Below are positions 9,112 to 18,490 of a stretch of 58,185 nt of DNA, piece after piece. The DNA is from an uncultured Bacteroidia bacterium (GTDB lineage: Bacteria; Bacteroidota; Bacteroidia; Bacteroidales; UBA932), in contig CACZZF010000019.1 of the NCBI GenBank assembly GCA_902785575.1, forward strand, positions 1 through 58,185. Reading direction: 5' to 3'. Made by a program: the position numbers and the translations under genes. The notes beneath the pieces are model-generated. The model did no database searches. It was not told the origin of the DNA and saw nothing but the letters and a program-made list of their open reading frames with translations. Positions within the stretch are counted from its first letter, which is position 1. Each line of letters opens with the position of its first letter.

Positions 9112-12100
9112 ATGAAAAAAGCTTATCTACTCACTCTAACCACCCTGACACTTCTTCTCGCCGCATGCGGCCCGAAGGAGGAGCCGATTGATCCGACTCC
9201 CACAAACGTGGAGGTTTCGGGCGTGACTCTAAACCAAGCCACTTTGGCTCTGAAGACCGGTGAAACCGGCACCTTGACCGCCACTGTGCAGCCTTCGAAC
9301 GCCACGAATAAAACCGTGACATGGTCGAGCTCAAACACTTCCGTAGCCACGGTGTCAAACGGCACCGTCACTGCCGTGGCTGAAGGCACCGCCACGATAA
9401 CCGCCACCGCGGGAAGCAAATCAGCGACTTGCCAGGTTACAGTCAGTAAGAACGTAATCCCTGTAACGTCCATATTGCTCAATCATGACAGTATGGGTCT
9501 CGATATGAAGAGAACGTACCAATTGAACGCCACCGTTTACCCCGAGGATGCGACTGATCAGACTATCACATGGTCCTCAAGCGACGAGAGTATCGCTACA
9601 GTGGATGAGAATGGACTTGTCACAGGTGTCAGTGAAGGTAAAGCCACTATCATAGCGGCGGCAGGAGGCAAGCAAGCTAAATGCGAGTTTGAAGTGAGTC
9701 CTGTCAGTCCGAAGGCTGTCCATCTGGAAACAAATAAGATTACAGTGGAGCTAAAAGACACCCTCAGGTTAAGTTTCACTTACGAGCCGGAATACGCCAA
9801 GGTTGAATCCGTCAGATGGAGCACGGACAATATTGGCATATGGGTTGATGACGACGGTCTGATCCACGCCAATAAAGAAGGGACAGCCAATATAAAAGTA
9901 ATTTTAGGCGCCTTCGTGACTGACATTTGCGAAGTGACTGTCGTCACTCCAGACTATGTGGATAAGGAAAAGAAGGCACTCATCGCTTTTTACAACGCCA
10001 ATGACGGCGATAGCTGGTCTTACAAGGATAACTGGCTATCGGATATGCCTTTAGAGCTATGGTATGGGATAAGGATGACAGATGACGGCAAACATGTGTC
10101 CAAAATAATACTCGAAGCAAATAACGTTAAAGGTTGCATACCCAAAGAAATAGCGGATCTTACCGAACTGGAAGAGATATCAATCGGTAATAAAAACCCT
10201 GTTCCCGGTACTTCAGCACCTCTGCCCGAAGAACTTGGCAAGTTGAAGAATCTGAAACGGTTGAACCTTCAGAATTGCTCGCTTAACGGCACATTCCCGA
10301 AATCCCTTTTCAATCTTAAGAGTCTGGAACATTTAAGGATTGTCGGCAGCGAGGATATGCGACCTTCCCCGATTCCGAGTAGTATTGGCAATCTGACAAA
10401 TTTGACTCTATTGGACTTGGGTCATATGAACCTTACTGGGAATATTCCTCCAGAAATAGGTAAGCTGACAGGACTGACGGAGCTCAAATTGTATAATAAC
10501 CAATTGACAGGAGGGATACCTGCCTCTTTTGGAAGTTTGATCAACCTGAATAAAATAGATCTCTCCGTAAACAAACTTTCTGGCCCGATTCCCACGATGG
10601 TAGCCAAGATGGATAACTACTGGAAACTTTGGCCAAGAATCTTTCAAGACAACAACTTCACCATGGATAATCTCAAGAATTCCAAGGTTCCCGCTCCTTT
10701 GAGTCCAAAGATACAGTTGCTGTCCGGGGAAGAACTCGATATAACCGAATTTATCTCTAAAAACCAGTACACGGTTCTGTTCAGAATGTATCCTAATGGC
10801 AATGCCACTGATTTTCTTTCTAAACTCGCGGCACTTTACAAGACAAACAAAAGCAAAGGGTTGGGAATCCTGTCATATTACGACAACAACGCGTATAATC
10901 CGGATAATATCGACAAGATGGACACGCAATTCAAGGAAAGCTTGAGTAAGTCCGGAGCGACATGGGATTCGTTCATCAGACACATGCACGAGGATTATCC
11001 ACAAGGGGCTCCGTTCTATGCCGAGAAAGGTTTAGACATGTATCCGCTTGGGATACAGAACTGCATTGTTATCTTCGGCCCGGATAATACTGTAGTCTAT
11101 TCCAGCTTACTCGACCAGTCAAGCGACCATCTGGATAACGCAATCTCTTATCTCCAGACGGTATTCAAGACCACCATCACTCATTACGAGTCCAAGAGCT
11201 ACTCGCAAGACGGGAAGGTGACCAAATACCAGACAGCCTCTACCGGAAAGGGAATCGACATTGTTATCACAGGCGACGCTTTCTCCGACAGGGAGATGGT
11301 AAGTGGTGGCACATTCGAGAAGGCGGCCAAGCAAGCGGTGGCGGACCTGTTCTCGGTCGAGCCTTACAAGTCAATGAAGAACAGGTTCAACATCTATTTC
11401 GTCAACGCCGTGTCAAAGCATGAGGAGTATTTTAATGGCTGTTCCACAACCTTTGAAGGAGTCTTCGGGGAGGGATCTGCCGTTGGAGGAAACAACAAGA
11501 AGGTCCTCGAATATGCCCAGAAGGCAGTCGGAAGCTCGAAGATGGACAATGTCGCCGTCCTGGTACTTATGAACAGCTTCCGGAAAGGTGGCACCTGCTA
11601 CATGACGTATCCAGTGGACAAGACTGTCTATGCCGGAGGATCGTCCGTAAGCTGGATCCCGTACAAGGATGTGACTGTGACAGGAGGCGTTTCTGCCCTG
11701 GCAAACACCTTAGTCCATGAGCTTGGAGGACACGGAATAGCTAAACTGGCTGATGAATATGCTTACCGAGACCAAGGCATGATGAGTGCGGAAGAAGTCG
11801 AGTTAACGAAATACGAACAAAGTAATTATAGCTGGTATCTGAACGTCGACTTCACTTCCGATCCGAAGAAAGTCCTTTGGAGCCAGTTCATTGGCGACAA
11901 GAACTTCTCCAGCGAGAACATCGGAGCCTATGAGGGTGGCTTCACATTCTGGAGCGGAATTTGGAGGCCTACGGAGCAAAGCGTCATGAATGACAGCTAT
12001 AATCATTCCACCTTCAGCGCTCCCTGCCGCTCAATTATATATACCAGGATCATGAAGCTCTCTGAAGGAGAGACTTGGAAGTACGACTACAATGCCTTCA

Positions 12101-12231
12101 AGACATGGGACAAGGCTCACCCGACAAAGGTCGCCACCAGGAGTATAGTACAGACCGATGGCAATGCTCCTGTCCATGTGCCGCCTGTCGTAGTCGGCAA
12201 AACCTGGAAGGAGGTAATCGAAGGAAGGTAG
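9112..12231 (+). CDS. LRR-M64 metallopeptidase lipoprotein, copy 4 (intact)
   Basis: The 1039-residue protein has an SPII signal (LLAAC followed by GPKEEP), three BIG2 domains (about 30-280), a leucine-rich repeat (about 320-500), a thioredoxin-like fold (about 530-685) and an M64 domain with HELGGHGIAKLADEY at residue 869. It resembles copies 1 and 2 more than copy 3 in the catalytic half, while its first BIG2 domain resembles copy 3, so segments may have been exchanged between copies. It ends the tandem array. A family C repeat separates it from copy 3 and another follows its stop codon. Likely a surface-anchored protease with a leucine-rich ligand-binding region; the target cannot be read from sequence. 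Confidence 0.88.
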   Translation: MKKAYLLTLTTLTLLLAACGPKEEPIDPTPTNVEVSGVTLNQATLALKTGETGTLTATVQPSNATNKTVTWSSSNTSVATVSNGTVTAVAEGTATITATAGSKSATCQVTVSKNVIPVTSILLNHDSMGLDMKRTYQLNATVYPEDATDQTITWSSSDESIATVDENGLVTGVSEGKATIIAAAGGKQAKCEFEVSPVSPKAVHLETNKITVELKDTLRLSFTYEPEYAKVESVRWSTDNIGIWVDDDGLIHANKEGTANIKVILGAFVTDICEVTVVTPDYVDKEKKALIAFYNANDGDSWSYKDNWLSDMPLELWYGIRMTDDGKHVSKIILEANNVKGCIPKEIADLTELEEISIGNKNPVPGTSAPLPEELGKLKNLKRLNLQNCSLNGTFPKSLFNLKSLEHLRIVGSEDMRPSPIPSSIGNLTNLTLLDLGHMNLTGNIPPEIGKLTGLTELKLYNNQLTGGIPASFGSLINLNKIDLSVNKLSGPIPTMVAKMDNYWKLWPRIFQDNNFTMDNLKNSKVPAPLSPKIQLLSGEELDITEFISKNQYTVLFRMYPNGNATDFLSKLAALYKTNKSKGLGILSYYDNNAYNPDNIDKMDTQFKESLSKSGATWDSFIRHMHEDYPQGAPFYAEKGLDMYPLGIQNCIVIFGPDNTVVYSSLLDQSSDHLDNAISYLQTVFKTTITHYESKSYSQDGKVTKYQTASTGKGIDIVITGDAFSDREMVSGGTFEKAAKQAVADLFSVEPYKSMKNRFNIYFVNAVSKHEEYFNGCSTTFEGVFGEGSAVGGNNKKVLEYAQKAVGSSKMDNVAVLVLMNSFRKGGTCYMTYPVDKTVYAGGSSVSWIPYKDVTVTGGVSALANTLVHELGGHGIAKLADEYAYRDQGMMSAEEVELTKYEQSNYSWYLNVDFTSDPKKVLWSQFIGDKNFSSENIGAYEGGFTFWSGIWRPTEQSVMNDSYNHSTFSAPCRSIIYTRIMKLSEGETWKYDYNAFKTWDKAHPTKVATRSIVQTDGNAPVHVPPVVVGKTWKEVIEGR

Positions 12232-12256
12232 ATCCTTCGCTTCGCTCAGGATGACA
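12232..12256 (-). repeat. Family C interspersed repeat, diverged copy
   Basis: On the minus strand this reads TGTCATCCTGAGCGAAGCGA, differing from the 9051-9077 copy by T-to-C and A-to-G changes that keep the small internal pairing ATCCT/AGGAT. It starts directly after the stop of peptidase copy 4. Confidence 0.75.
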
Positions 12257-12267
12257 ATGCATCTGAG

Positions 12268-12347
12268 CCAATAAAAATAAAGCTACTGGCGAGCATTTAC
12301 CCGGATAGGGCGCGAAGCGCAGCGAGCCAGTAGCTTTATTTTATTGG
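12268..12347. terminator. Bidirectional terminator hairpin carrying a family A core in its loop
   Basis: Arms 12268-12290 and 12326-12347 are inverted repeats over 22-23 bp, with one unpaired A. They contain AAGCTACTGGC / GCCAGTAGCTT, bounded by A-rich and T-rich tracts typical of an intrinsic terminator that works both ways. It sits between the converging ends of the peptidase array and icd. The loop is a 35-nt sequence (12291-12325, beginning GAGCATTTACCCGG) that recurs inside the metallophosphoesterase gene at 30420-30454, also between inverted arms. Confidence 0.8.
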
Positions 12348-12360
12348 AATCAATCGCAGC

Positions 12361-13572
12361 CTAATCCTCGAGGGATTTCTCCAGGTGCTTGCGGATCTCG
12401 GCGAGGAACTGGGCGGAGGTCAGCATCTTGGGAGTGATGCCTTCCATCAGGTTCACAAGATCCTTGGTGGCATAGCCCTCGTTGAGTGTGTCAAGGCAAG
12501 CGGCCTCGAGCTTATCGGCATAGGCCACGAGCTCAGGAAGGTTGTCCTTCTCTCCCCTCTTGCGGAAAGCGCCGCTCCATGCGAAGATCGTCGCGATCGG
12601 GTTGGTCGAGGTCTCCTCACCCTTCAGGTACTTGTAGTAGTGGCGGGTCACAGTGCCGTGGGCGGCCTCATATTCATAATTCCCGTCAGGGCTGACGAGC
12701 ACGGAGGTCATCATGGCCAGGGAGCCGAAAGCGGTGGAGACCATGTCAGACATCACGTCGCCATCGTAGTTCTTGCAAGCCCAGATAAAGCCACCCTCGG
12801 AACGCATGACACGGGCCACGGCGTCGTCGATAAGGGTGTAGAAATATTCTATGCCGGCCTCGGCGAAGCGGTCCTTATATTCCTGGAACACCTCGTCAAA
12901 GATGGCCCTGAAACGACCGTCATACTTCTTGGCGATGGTGTCCTTTGTGGCGAACCAGATGCTCTGCTTGAGGGCAAGGGCGTACTGGAAGCAGGAGTGG
13001 GCGAAGCTGCGGATAGATTTGTCCGTGTTGTGCATGCCCTGGAGGACACCGGCTCCCTTGAAGTTATGGATAATGGCCTCCTGGGTCTTTCCCGACTCTC
13101 CCTCGAACACGAGCTTTGCGGTACCTGGCTCATCCACAACGATATCCACGCTCTTATAGACATCACCGTAGGCGTGACGGGCGATCGTGATGGGCTTCTT
13201 CCAGAACTTCACGGCCGGATGGATCGAAGGGATGGTGATAGGGGTACGGAACACGGTTCCGTCCAGCATCGAGCGGATGGTTCCGTTCGGGCTCTTGTAC
13301 ATCTCCTTGAGGTTGTACTCGGTCATCCTCTGCGCGTTAGGAGTGATGGTGGCGCACTTGACGGCCACACCATACTTCTTGGTGGCGTTGGCGGCATCAA
13401 TGGTAACTTGGTCGGAGGTCTTGTCCCTGTTAGGGAGGCCGAGGTCATAGTATTCGGTCTTAAGGTCCACGAAAGGAAGGATGAGCTCATCCTTTATCAT
13501 TTTCCAAAGGATCCTGGTCATCTCGTCGCCGTCCATCTCGACAAGCGGCGTGGTCATTTTGATTTTTTCCAT
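12361..13572 (-). CDS. icd: NADP-dependent isocitrate dehydrogenase
   Basis: The 403-residue protein is a full-length type II (eukaryote-like, about 400 residues) isocitrate dehydrogenase, which oxidatively decarboxylates isocitrate to 2-oxoglutarate. Recognisable parts are the N-terminal [11 protein letters not shown], the isocitrate-binding [16 protein letters not shown] near residue 95 and the cofactor-side [15 protein letters not shown] near residue 310. It follows acn by one nucleotide on the minus strand and is the last gene of the citrate cluster, so citrate can flow to 2-oxoglutarate and glutamate. A strong terminator follows at 12268-12347. The subfamily's usual cofactor is NADP; that choice is inferred from family, not from tested residues. 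Confidence 0.93.
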   Translation of the reverse strand: MEKIKMTTPLVEMDGDEMTRILWKMIKDELILPFVDLKTEYYDLGLPNRDKTSDQVTIDAANATKKYGVAVKCATITPNAQRMTEYNLKEMYKSPNGTIRSMLDGTVFRTPITIPSIHPAVKFWKKPITIARHAYGDVYKSVDIVVDEPGTAKLVFEGESGKTQEAIIHNFKGAGVLQGMHNTDKSIRSFAHSCFQYALALKQSIWFATKDTIAKKYDGRFRAIFDEVFQEYKDRFAEAGIEYFYTLIDDAVARVMRSEGGFIWACKNYDGDVMSDMVSTAFGSLAMMTSVLVSPDGNYEYEAAHGTVTRHYYKYLKGEETSTNPIATIFAWSGAFRKRGEKDNLPELVAYADKLEAACLDTLNEGYATKDLVNLMEGITPKMLTSAQFLAEIRKHLEKSLED

Positions 13573-13573
13573 T

Positions 13574-15817
13574 TTATTTGCGGTTTTTGTAATAATTCAT
13601 CAGGCAGCCGTCGGCGAGAATCTGGCGCTCGTCAGCGGTGAGGTTCTTGAAATAGAGGTGGATAGGCTTGATCTCACCAGCCTTGGTGATAACCTTGGCG
13701 TCGATCTCCTCGGAACCGTTAAGAATGGCCTCACGGATTCCAGGAACGAATACCATGTCACCGGCCTCGTAGTCGAACGGAGTCTCCGGGGCGATCGTGA
13801 ACGGGAGGATACCCCAGTTGATACAGTTGGAACGGTAGCGCTTGGTGGCGTACTCGTAGCAGATGTTGGCGTCACCGCCTAGAACCTTCTGGCAGGAAGC
13901 GGCCTGCTCGCGGGCTGAACCGTCACCCGGCTTGTTGGCGAACACGCAGGAGCCGAAGGAAGTGTTGACAGAAGAGACACCGAGTTTCGCGAGGGTCATG
14001 GCGATATTTGAAGGGGCCTCACCCTGACGACGCTCGAGATCCTGGGCCTGGATCCTCTTGGATATCCCGACATATTCAGGAACCCTTCTTGAGAGGGCGA
14101 ACTCGCTGAGCTTGAGAGGATTCGAACGATAGCTGGATGTTTCTCCAGAAGGTATCAACTCGTCGGTGGTCGTCACAGGGTCGTGGATAACAGCGGCCAG
14201 CTCGAGAAGCATGTTGTCCTCCATCGGGTACATCTTCGGCCAGTCCTTGATGTTAGGTCCGTAACGGAGCTCAACGCTGAGGTCCTCTTTGCCGAAGCCA
14301 TTGTAAACACGGCTCTTGTAGATGCGGTCATCGAACTCGTAAGGCTTGTGGGTGTCCTCATAATCAATGTCAGTGGCAGCGGTGATGACTCCACCGTTAG
14401 CGGCTGTGGCGGCAATCGAGCGAGCATCCATCAAAGATACGAGTGAAAGCTGGCCCTGACCGGGCTTGGAGCCTTCCCTGTTGGGGAAGTTACGGGTGGT
14501 GTGGCGGATGGAGAATCCGTTGTTGGCGGGCACATCACCAGCACCGAAGCAAGGTCCGCAGAAAGCGGGTTTGATCACGACACCGGCCTCGAGGAGCTCT
14601 TCGGCGATATGATTGCGGGTAGTCGCGAGATATACAGGAGTCGACTGCGGATAAGCGCTCATGGTGAAATAGTCATTGCCAATGGTCTTGCCCTTCATAA
14701 TGGAAGCGGCCTCGGAAAGGTTGTCATAAGTACCTCCGGAGCAACCAGCGATAAGAGCCTGGTCAGCGCATACCTTGCCGTCCTTGATCTTTGACAGGAG
14801 ATCGATCTGCACCTTGTCGCCGAAACGCTTCTTGGCGTCTTCCTCGACAGCCTTGAGAATACCCTCGGGATCAGCCTGCAACTCGTGGATAGTGAATGCG
14901 TTGGAAGGATGGAACGGAAGGGCGATCATGCTCTCCTGGGTGGAGAGATCGATGCGGATCATGCTGTCGTACCATGCGACCTTGCCGGGCTTGAGCTCCT
15001 TAAAGCACTCAGGACGGCCATGGATCTCATAGTGCTCCTTGACCTTCTCGTCAGTGACCCAAATGGAGCTGAGGCAGGTGGTCTCGGTGGTCATCACGTC
15101 GATTCCGTTGCGGAAGTCGATAGGAAGCTCCTTGACGCCAGGACCGGCGAACTCAAGCACCTTGTTCTTGACGAAACCACTCTCGAATACTTCCTTAACG
15201 AGGGATATAGCCACATCATGAGGGCCGACTCCATGCTTGGGCTTACCCTCAAGCCATACCAAGACAACCTCAGGAGCATTTATGTCCCATGTGTTGTGGA
15301 GAAGCTGTTTCACAAGCTCACCGCCACCTTCACCGACACCCATGCATCCAAGGGATCCATAGCGGGTGTGGGAGTCAGAACCGAGAACCATACCGCCACA
15401 GGTGGCAATGGCCTCACGGACATACTGGTGGATAACCGCCTGGTTGGCAGGAACATAGATACCACCGTACTTCTTAGCCGCGGAAAGGCCGAACACATGG
15501 TCATCCTCATTGATGGTGCCACCGACAGCGCAGAGGGAGTTGTGGCAGTTGGTCATCGCATAAGGAATAGGGAATTTCTCCAGGCCGCTGGCGCGGGCTG
15601 TCTGGATAATACCTACGTAGGTGATGTCGTGGGACGCCATGGCATCGAACCTGATCTTGAGCTTGGTACCATTAGTACCCTGGACATCATGAGAACGGAG
15701 GATACCATAAGCGATGGTGTTCTCGCGGGCCTCGTCTTTACCGGGCAATCCCTCGGGATTGTCAACGATCGTTTTTCCGTCAAGGAGATACACTCCATGT
15801 TGGATCATTTCTACCAT
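13574..15817 (-). CDS. acn: Aconitate hydratase
   Basis: The 747-residue protein is a complete mitochondrial-type aconitase that interconverts citrate and isocitrate with a [4Fe-4S] cluster. Cluster ligands are in [11 protein letters not shown] (about residue 358) and [10 protein letters not shown] (about 420); the C-terminal swivel domain contains [10 protein letters not shown] in the expected place. Start ATG 15815-15817 gives the family-typical N-terminus with GSDSHTRYG further in. It sits between the citC/citG fusion (21 nt upstream) and icd (1 nt downstream), which is consistent with one transcript running from citD to icd. No internal repeat insertion is seen here, unlike the preceding two genes. 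Confidence 0.93.
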   Translation of the reverse strand: MVEMIQHGVYLLDGKTIVDNPEGLPGKDEARENTIAYGILRSHDVQGTNGTKLKIRFDAMASHDITYVGIIQTARASGLEKFPIPYAMTNCHNSLCAVGGTINEDDHVFGLSAAKKYGGIYVPANQAVIHQYVREAIATCGGMVLGSDSHTRYGSLGCMGVGEGGGELVKQLLHNTWDINAPEVVLVWLEGKPKHGVGPHDVAISLVKEVFESGFVKNKVLEFAGPGVKELPIDFRNGIDVMTTETTCLSSIWVTDEKVKEHYEIHGRPECFKELKPGKVAWYDSMIRIDLSTQESMIALPFHPSNAFTIHELQADPEGILKAVEEDAKKRFGDKVQIDLLSKIKDGKVCADQALIAGCSGGTYDNLSEAASIMKGKTIGNDYFTMSAYPQSTPVYLATTRNHIAEELLEAGVVIKPAFCGPCFGAGDVPANNGFSIRHTTRNFPNREGSKPGQGQLSLVSLMDARSIAATAANGGVITAATDIDYEDTHKPYEFDDRIYKSRVYNGFGKEDLSVELRYGPNIKDWPKMYPMEDNMLLELAAVIHDPVTTTDELIPSGETSSYRSNPLKLSEFALSRRVPEYVGISKRIQAQDLERRQGEAPSNIAMTLAKLGVSSVNTSFGSCVFANKPGDGSAREQAASCQKVLGGDANICYEYATKRYRSNCINWGILPFTIAPETPFDYEAGDMVFVPGIREAILNGSEEIDAKVITKAGEIKPIHLYFKNLTADERQILADGCLMNYYKNRK

Positions 15818-15838
15818 AATTGTGTGGTTTTAAGAATA

Positions 15839-17809
15839 TTAATTAGTTAATGAATCAACAAATATCGTGAGCGCCAACATGTCGGCGGCACCTCCTGGCG
15901 AGATGCCCTCCGCATCGTAACGCATTTTCATTTTTCTCAATCCTTCCTCGCTGAAATCATCCAGCAGGGCTTTCGCCTCCTCCTTCACCTCTTGGGCCCT
16001 CTGGTACCCGACCCTGTGAATAACACATGTGTCATCCAAGGTCGACATGATCCTGAGCAAAGTCTTCTGAAGCAACCGATCGTTTTCCGCAGTGCCGTCC
16101 GGGCCCGGCCGCGTCCATCCTCGCGTCGCCCTTCGACTCTGCTCAGGGCTCGCTGCGGCTGAGTACGGCCTAAGCCCGGCGGCACCTGCGGAGCGTACAT
16201 CAGTGCACTGCCTAAGTCCGGCGGCACCTGTGGAGCGATAAAACGGCAGCCAGTCCTCGAAGAGAGGCTTGTAGCCTTCTTGAGCCAGCTGGAGAGCACC
16301 CTTGACCCCGTGCTCTTTAACAGCTTTGGCACCGTGGGAATCATTACCTGCAGCAAGCAAACCAGAAAGTTCAGCGATTCTTTCAGATAGTTCCGTAACC
16401 GTGAAACGTAAAGGTCTATCAGTCAATATATTAGCAATTAGTGCGTGGTCATTATTCACCAGGCATATTTGCCTATTATCTTGATATTCATTTAGTTGCG
16501 AATCACGGGCAATTGTCAGAGCCGCAATCGCAGCGAGGCCTAATGCGAATATCGCTCCGCGATAAGTGTTTACTCCCCGGGTATATTCCAGCACTTCCGC
16601 CTCAATCGCCTTTCCGAACCCCACAATCGAATCTTTGTCCATCTGACTGCTCAATGACGGAAGATGGTGGATGAAGGAGCGGCGAATAACATCGATACTG
16701 CCATTCATGAGGACATAGTCCATATCGCTGTGAGCACCATTGCCATCCTTGTCAACAAGTCCTGGCTTCATAGGAGTGTCAAGTTCGATCCTAAGAGCCC
16801 GGGCCATCAACTCTGCCACAAGATAAGGCCATGTCGTCGGGGGCGTCAAGGCTGCGGCTGCTTGGAAACTCCCATGTTCCAATGACTTACGAACATCCGA
16901 TGCCTGAACATTCCCGAGTCTGGGAATCTCAATGACTGAGATGCCTTGAGGCGGAAGGACCTCCTTCATAATGACATTGTAGCGGTCGGTAAGCGGATCA
17001 GACGGCTCAGTCCCGACGAAACGGACAGTCACACCAAGAGCCGGGGCGATATGCCTGGCAAAGAGATCGAGATCGAGTCTCATCTGGGTCTCTGAGGCCT
17101 CCGTGAGATCTTTTAGGAAATATGTCGGGAAAGTCGCCGCGGAGATTTGGTAATCACTGCCTTCCAGGACAGTGGCAAGGTCCCTACAGCCGCTTCGGAT
17201 CATCTCGAGCCTTTCCTCATACGGGAACAACGACACATCCTCCTTGACCGGAATCACAAACAGTTTCTCAACCTGCTCAGAAGCCTTCTCAACAAGATAA
17301 CGATGACCCAGAGTGAACGGGTTGGCGTTCATGATGACGACTCCTGAAGATTCTTCGCTTCGCTCAGAATGACAGGTCACACCTGCCAGATAATCCTCGA
17401 GACCGTGACCGTTTTCCATGAGAATCGCGAGAGGGGCGGAAGCTATGGTGTGGAAACCGAGGCTGGTGAATATAGCTTCGTTCTCGGGCTTGGTGAAAAC
17501 CTTAAGATTAATTATTCCGTCAGCAGAGGCTTGAGCGATAATGTGGGAGACCAACGGAGCGACAAGTCCTCTTGATCTCGCGGAAGCATCCACGGCAACA
17601 CATTTGATGACATCCCCCTTCAAACCGGCCCCCGCGACAATGGAACCGTCTTCACCAAGGACACAAAAATAATTGTCGACAACCTCCAAGCGCAAACCAT
17701 TGGTTGCGAGGAAGTTCTCGACCTGTCTCCTGAATCGCGTTGAACTCAGCGGGATGCTCTGTATCTCAACTATGTTTTCTTCTGTCTGCACCTTATGCAA
17801 GCTTTCCAA
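15839..17809 (-). CDS. citC: Citrate lyase ligase / triphosphoribosyl-dephospho-CoA synthase fusion (CitC-CitG)
   Basis: One continuous 656-codon frame encodes two citrate lyase maturation enzymes. Residues about 1-325 match CitC, which acetylates the lyase prosthetic group: an N-terminal GNAT-like part, then the nucleotidyl-transferase signature MNANPFTLGHRYLVEKA at about 156. Residues about 330-656 match CitG, which makes the prosthetic-group precursor from ATP and dephospho-CoA, with DTPMKPGLVDKDGNGAHSDM. The junction is tight: CitC ends PPTTWPYL and CitG starts at once. The only upstream start in frame is TTG 17807-17809; homology begins at about residue 14. Two repeats are inserted in frame: family C at 17348-17374 (peptide TCHSERSEESS) and family B at 16087-16191. 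CitC-CitG fusion is unusual; CitX-CitG fusions are better known. Confidence 0.88.
   Translation of the reverse strand: MESLHKVQTEENIVEIQSIPLSSTRFRRQVENFLATNGLRLEVVDNYFCVLGEDGSIVAGAGLKGDVIKCVAVDASARSRGLVAPLVSHIIAQASADGIINLKVFTKPENEAIFTSLGFHTIASAPLAILMENGHGLEDYLAGVTCHSERSEESSGVVIMNANPFTLGHRYLVEKASEQVEKLFVIPVKEDVSLFPYEERLEMIRSGCRDLATVLEGSDYQISAATFPTYFLKDLTEASETQMRLDLDLFARHIAPALGVTVRFVGTEPSDPLTDRYNVIMKEVLPPQGISVIEIPRLGNVQASDVRKSLEHGSFQAAAALTPPTTWPYLVAELMARALRIELDTPMKPGLVDKDGNGAHSDMDYVLMNGSIDVIRRSFIHHLPSLSSQMDKDSIVGFGKAIEAEVLEYTRGVNTYRGAIFALGLAAIAALTIARDSQLNEYQDNRQICLVNNDHALIANILTDRPLRFTVTELSERIAELSGLLAAGNDSHGAKAVKEHGVKGALQLAQEGYKPLFEDWLPFYRSTGAAGLRQCTDVRSAGAAGLRPYSAAASPEQSRRATRGWTRPGPDGTAENDRLLQKTLLRIMSTLDDTCVIHRVGYQRAQEVKEEAKALLDDFSEEGLRKMKMRYDAEGISPGGAADMLALTIFVDSLTN
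16087..16191 (-). repeat. Family B fold-back repeat inside citG part
   Basis: A 69-nt core (16105-16173) is flanked by inverted arms 16087-16104 and 16174-16191, which pair over 18 bp with one substitution and one or two offsets. The reverse complement of the core matches, at exactly the same length, the core at 18067-18135 inside citX; differences are mostly confined to one six-base and one three-base patch. The arms differ between the two sites. The insertion is read through in frame as an Ala/Gly/Arg-rich linker of CitG. Confidence 0.8.
16168..16237. repeat. 28-bp tandem duplication next to family B repeat
   Basis: Bases 16168-16195 and 16210-16237 are direct repeats that differ at two positions (GCCTAAGCCCGGCGGC versus GCCTAAGTCCGGCGGC). 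The first copy overlaps the right arm of the family B insertion. On the coding strand they give two similar peptides, SAGAAGLR and STGAAGLR. Confidence 0.8.
17348..17374 (-). repeat. Family C repeat inside citC part
   Basis: Exact reverse complement of the 27-bp repeat at 9051-9077. On the coding strand it is translated as CHSERSEE just before the MNANPF nucleotide-binding signature, so it extends a loop between the GNAT-like and transferase parts of CitC without a frameshift. Confidence 0.85.
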
Positions 17810-17881
17810 TACTCCCGGTTCCGCCTGCCGTGGAACAACTACGCAAATGTAACAAATCGTTACAGATAAACAAAGCTTTTC

Positions 17882-18490
17882 TTATAAATTTAAATAATTA
17901 TCAACCATTTGGTCGATTTTCGCAAGCAATTCTTCAGTAGTGTGAGTTTTTGCCCTCATGCAATGCCGGACTTCGTTGCTGCACAACAAACACCTCCTCG
18001 GCTCCAGTCCCAGATCCCCCCTGCCAATGGGTTGAGGTATAACCGCCGCCGGAACAGCCGTCGAGCTTAGGCCGTACTCAGCCGCAGCTCCGTCCTGAGC
18101 TTGTCGAAGGGCGAAGCGAGAATGGACGCGGCCGGGCTCGAGCGGCTGGCCGGCGGAAACTATAACATCCAAATCCAACAAGCGACCGAGAGGATGGGAA
18201 TCCTCGATTTGGCAGGCAAGGCGCTTGGCCTCGACTGGAGACAAGGGAACAAGGAAGAAGCCTTCATATCCGGTCTCCAAGTCACGAAGCTCCTCAAATT
18301 CAACACGAAACGCCTCACGGACAGCCCGAACACCAGCCTCGGCGACAACCAAGGACGAACGGTTTCTTTTGACCGGTCCGGGCAGCTGCACAGTAAGGCA
18401 TAAAAGCGAAAGGCCAGGATTGGCTTCCAGCAGCTCGCGCTGCCGCCGCACCCTGGCCTCTCGGCTCTCAAGTATTTTCTCCAGAGTCAC
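17882..18490 (-). CDS. citX: Apo-citrate lyase phosphoribosyl-dephospho-CoA transferase
   Basis: The 202-residue protein matches CitX, which attaches the prosthetic group to the acyl-carrier subunit CitD. Family features are the N-terminal REARVRRQRELLE, KRNRSSLVVAEAG, and the cysteine/arginine-rich end GDLGLEPRRCLLC...RHCMRAKTH. The start is GTG 18488-18490, which abuts the citF stop. Between VIVSAGQ (about residue 113) and IPQPIGRGDLGL (about 155) the gene carries an in-frame family B insertion (18046-18156), making it some 35-45 residues longer than it would otherwise be. Whether CitX still works is unknown, but its conserved ends are intact. Confidence 0.85.
   Translation of the reverse strand: MTLEKILESREARVRRQRELLEANPGLSLLCLTVQLPGPVKRNRSSLVVAEAGVRAVREAFRVEFEELRDLETGYEGFFLVPLSPVEAKRLACQIEDSHPLGRLLDLDVIVSAGQPLEPGRVHSRFALRQAQDGAAAEYGLSSTAVPAAVIPQPIGRGDLGLEPRRCLLCSNEVRHCMRAKTHTTEELLAKIDQMVDNYLNL
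18046..18156 (+). repeat. Family B fold-back repeat inside citX
   Basis: A 69-nt core (18067-18135, beginning TTAGGCCGTACTCAGCC) lies between inverted arms 18046-18066 and 18136-18156. The arms pair over about 21 bp with small mismatches and offsets (CCGCCGG...TCGAGC against its complement), and weak pairing continues outward. The core is the same element as in the citG part at 16105-16173, in opposite orientation; the arms are unrelated to those of that copy. Confidence 0.8.

Noticed and set aside
12385..13641. 418-codon open frame on the plus strand opposite icd
   Set aside because: It is antisense to a clear isocitrate dehydrogenase, has low-complexity His/Gly/Leu composition and no recognisable domain; long antisense frames are common opposite genes with this codon use.
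14885..15850. 321-codon plus-strand frame opposite acn
   Set aside because: Antisense to conserved aconitase sequence and without protein-like features.
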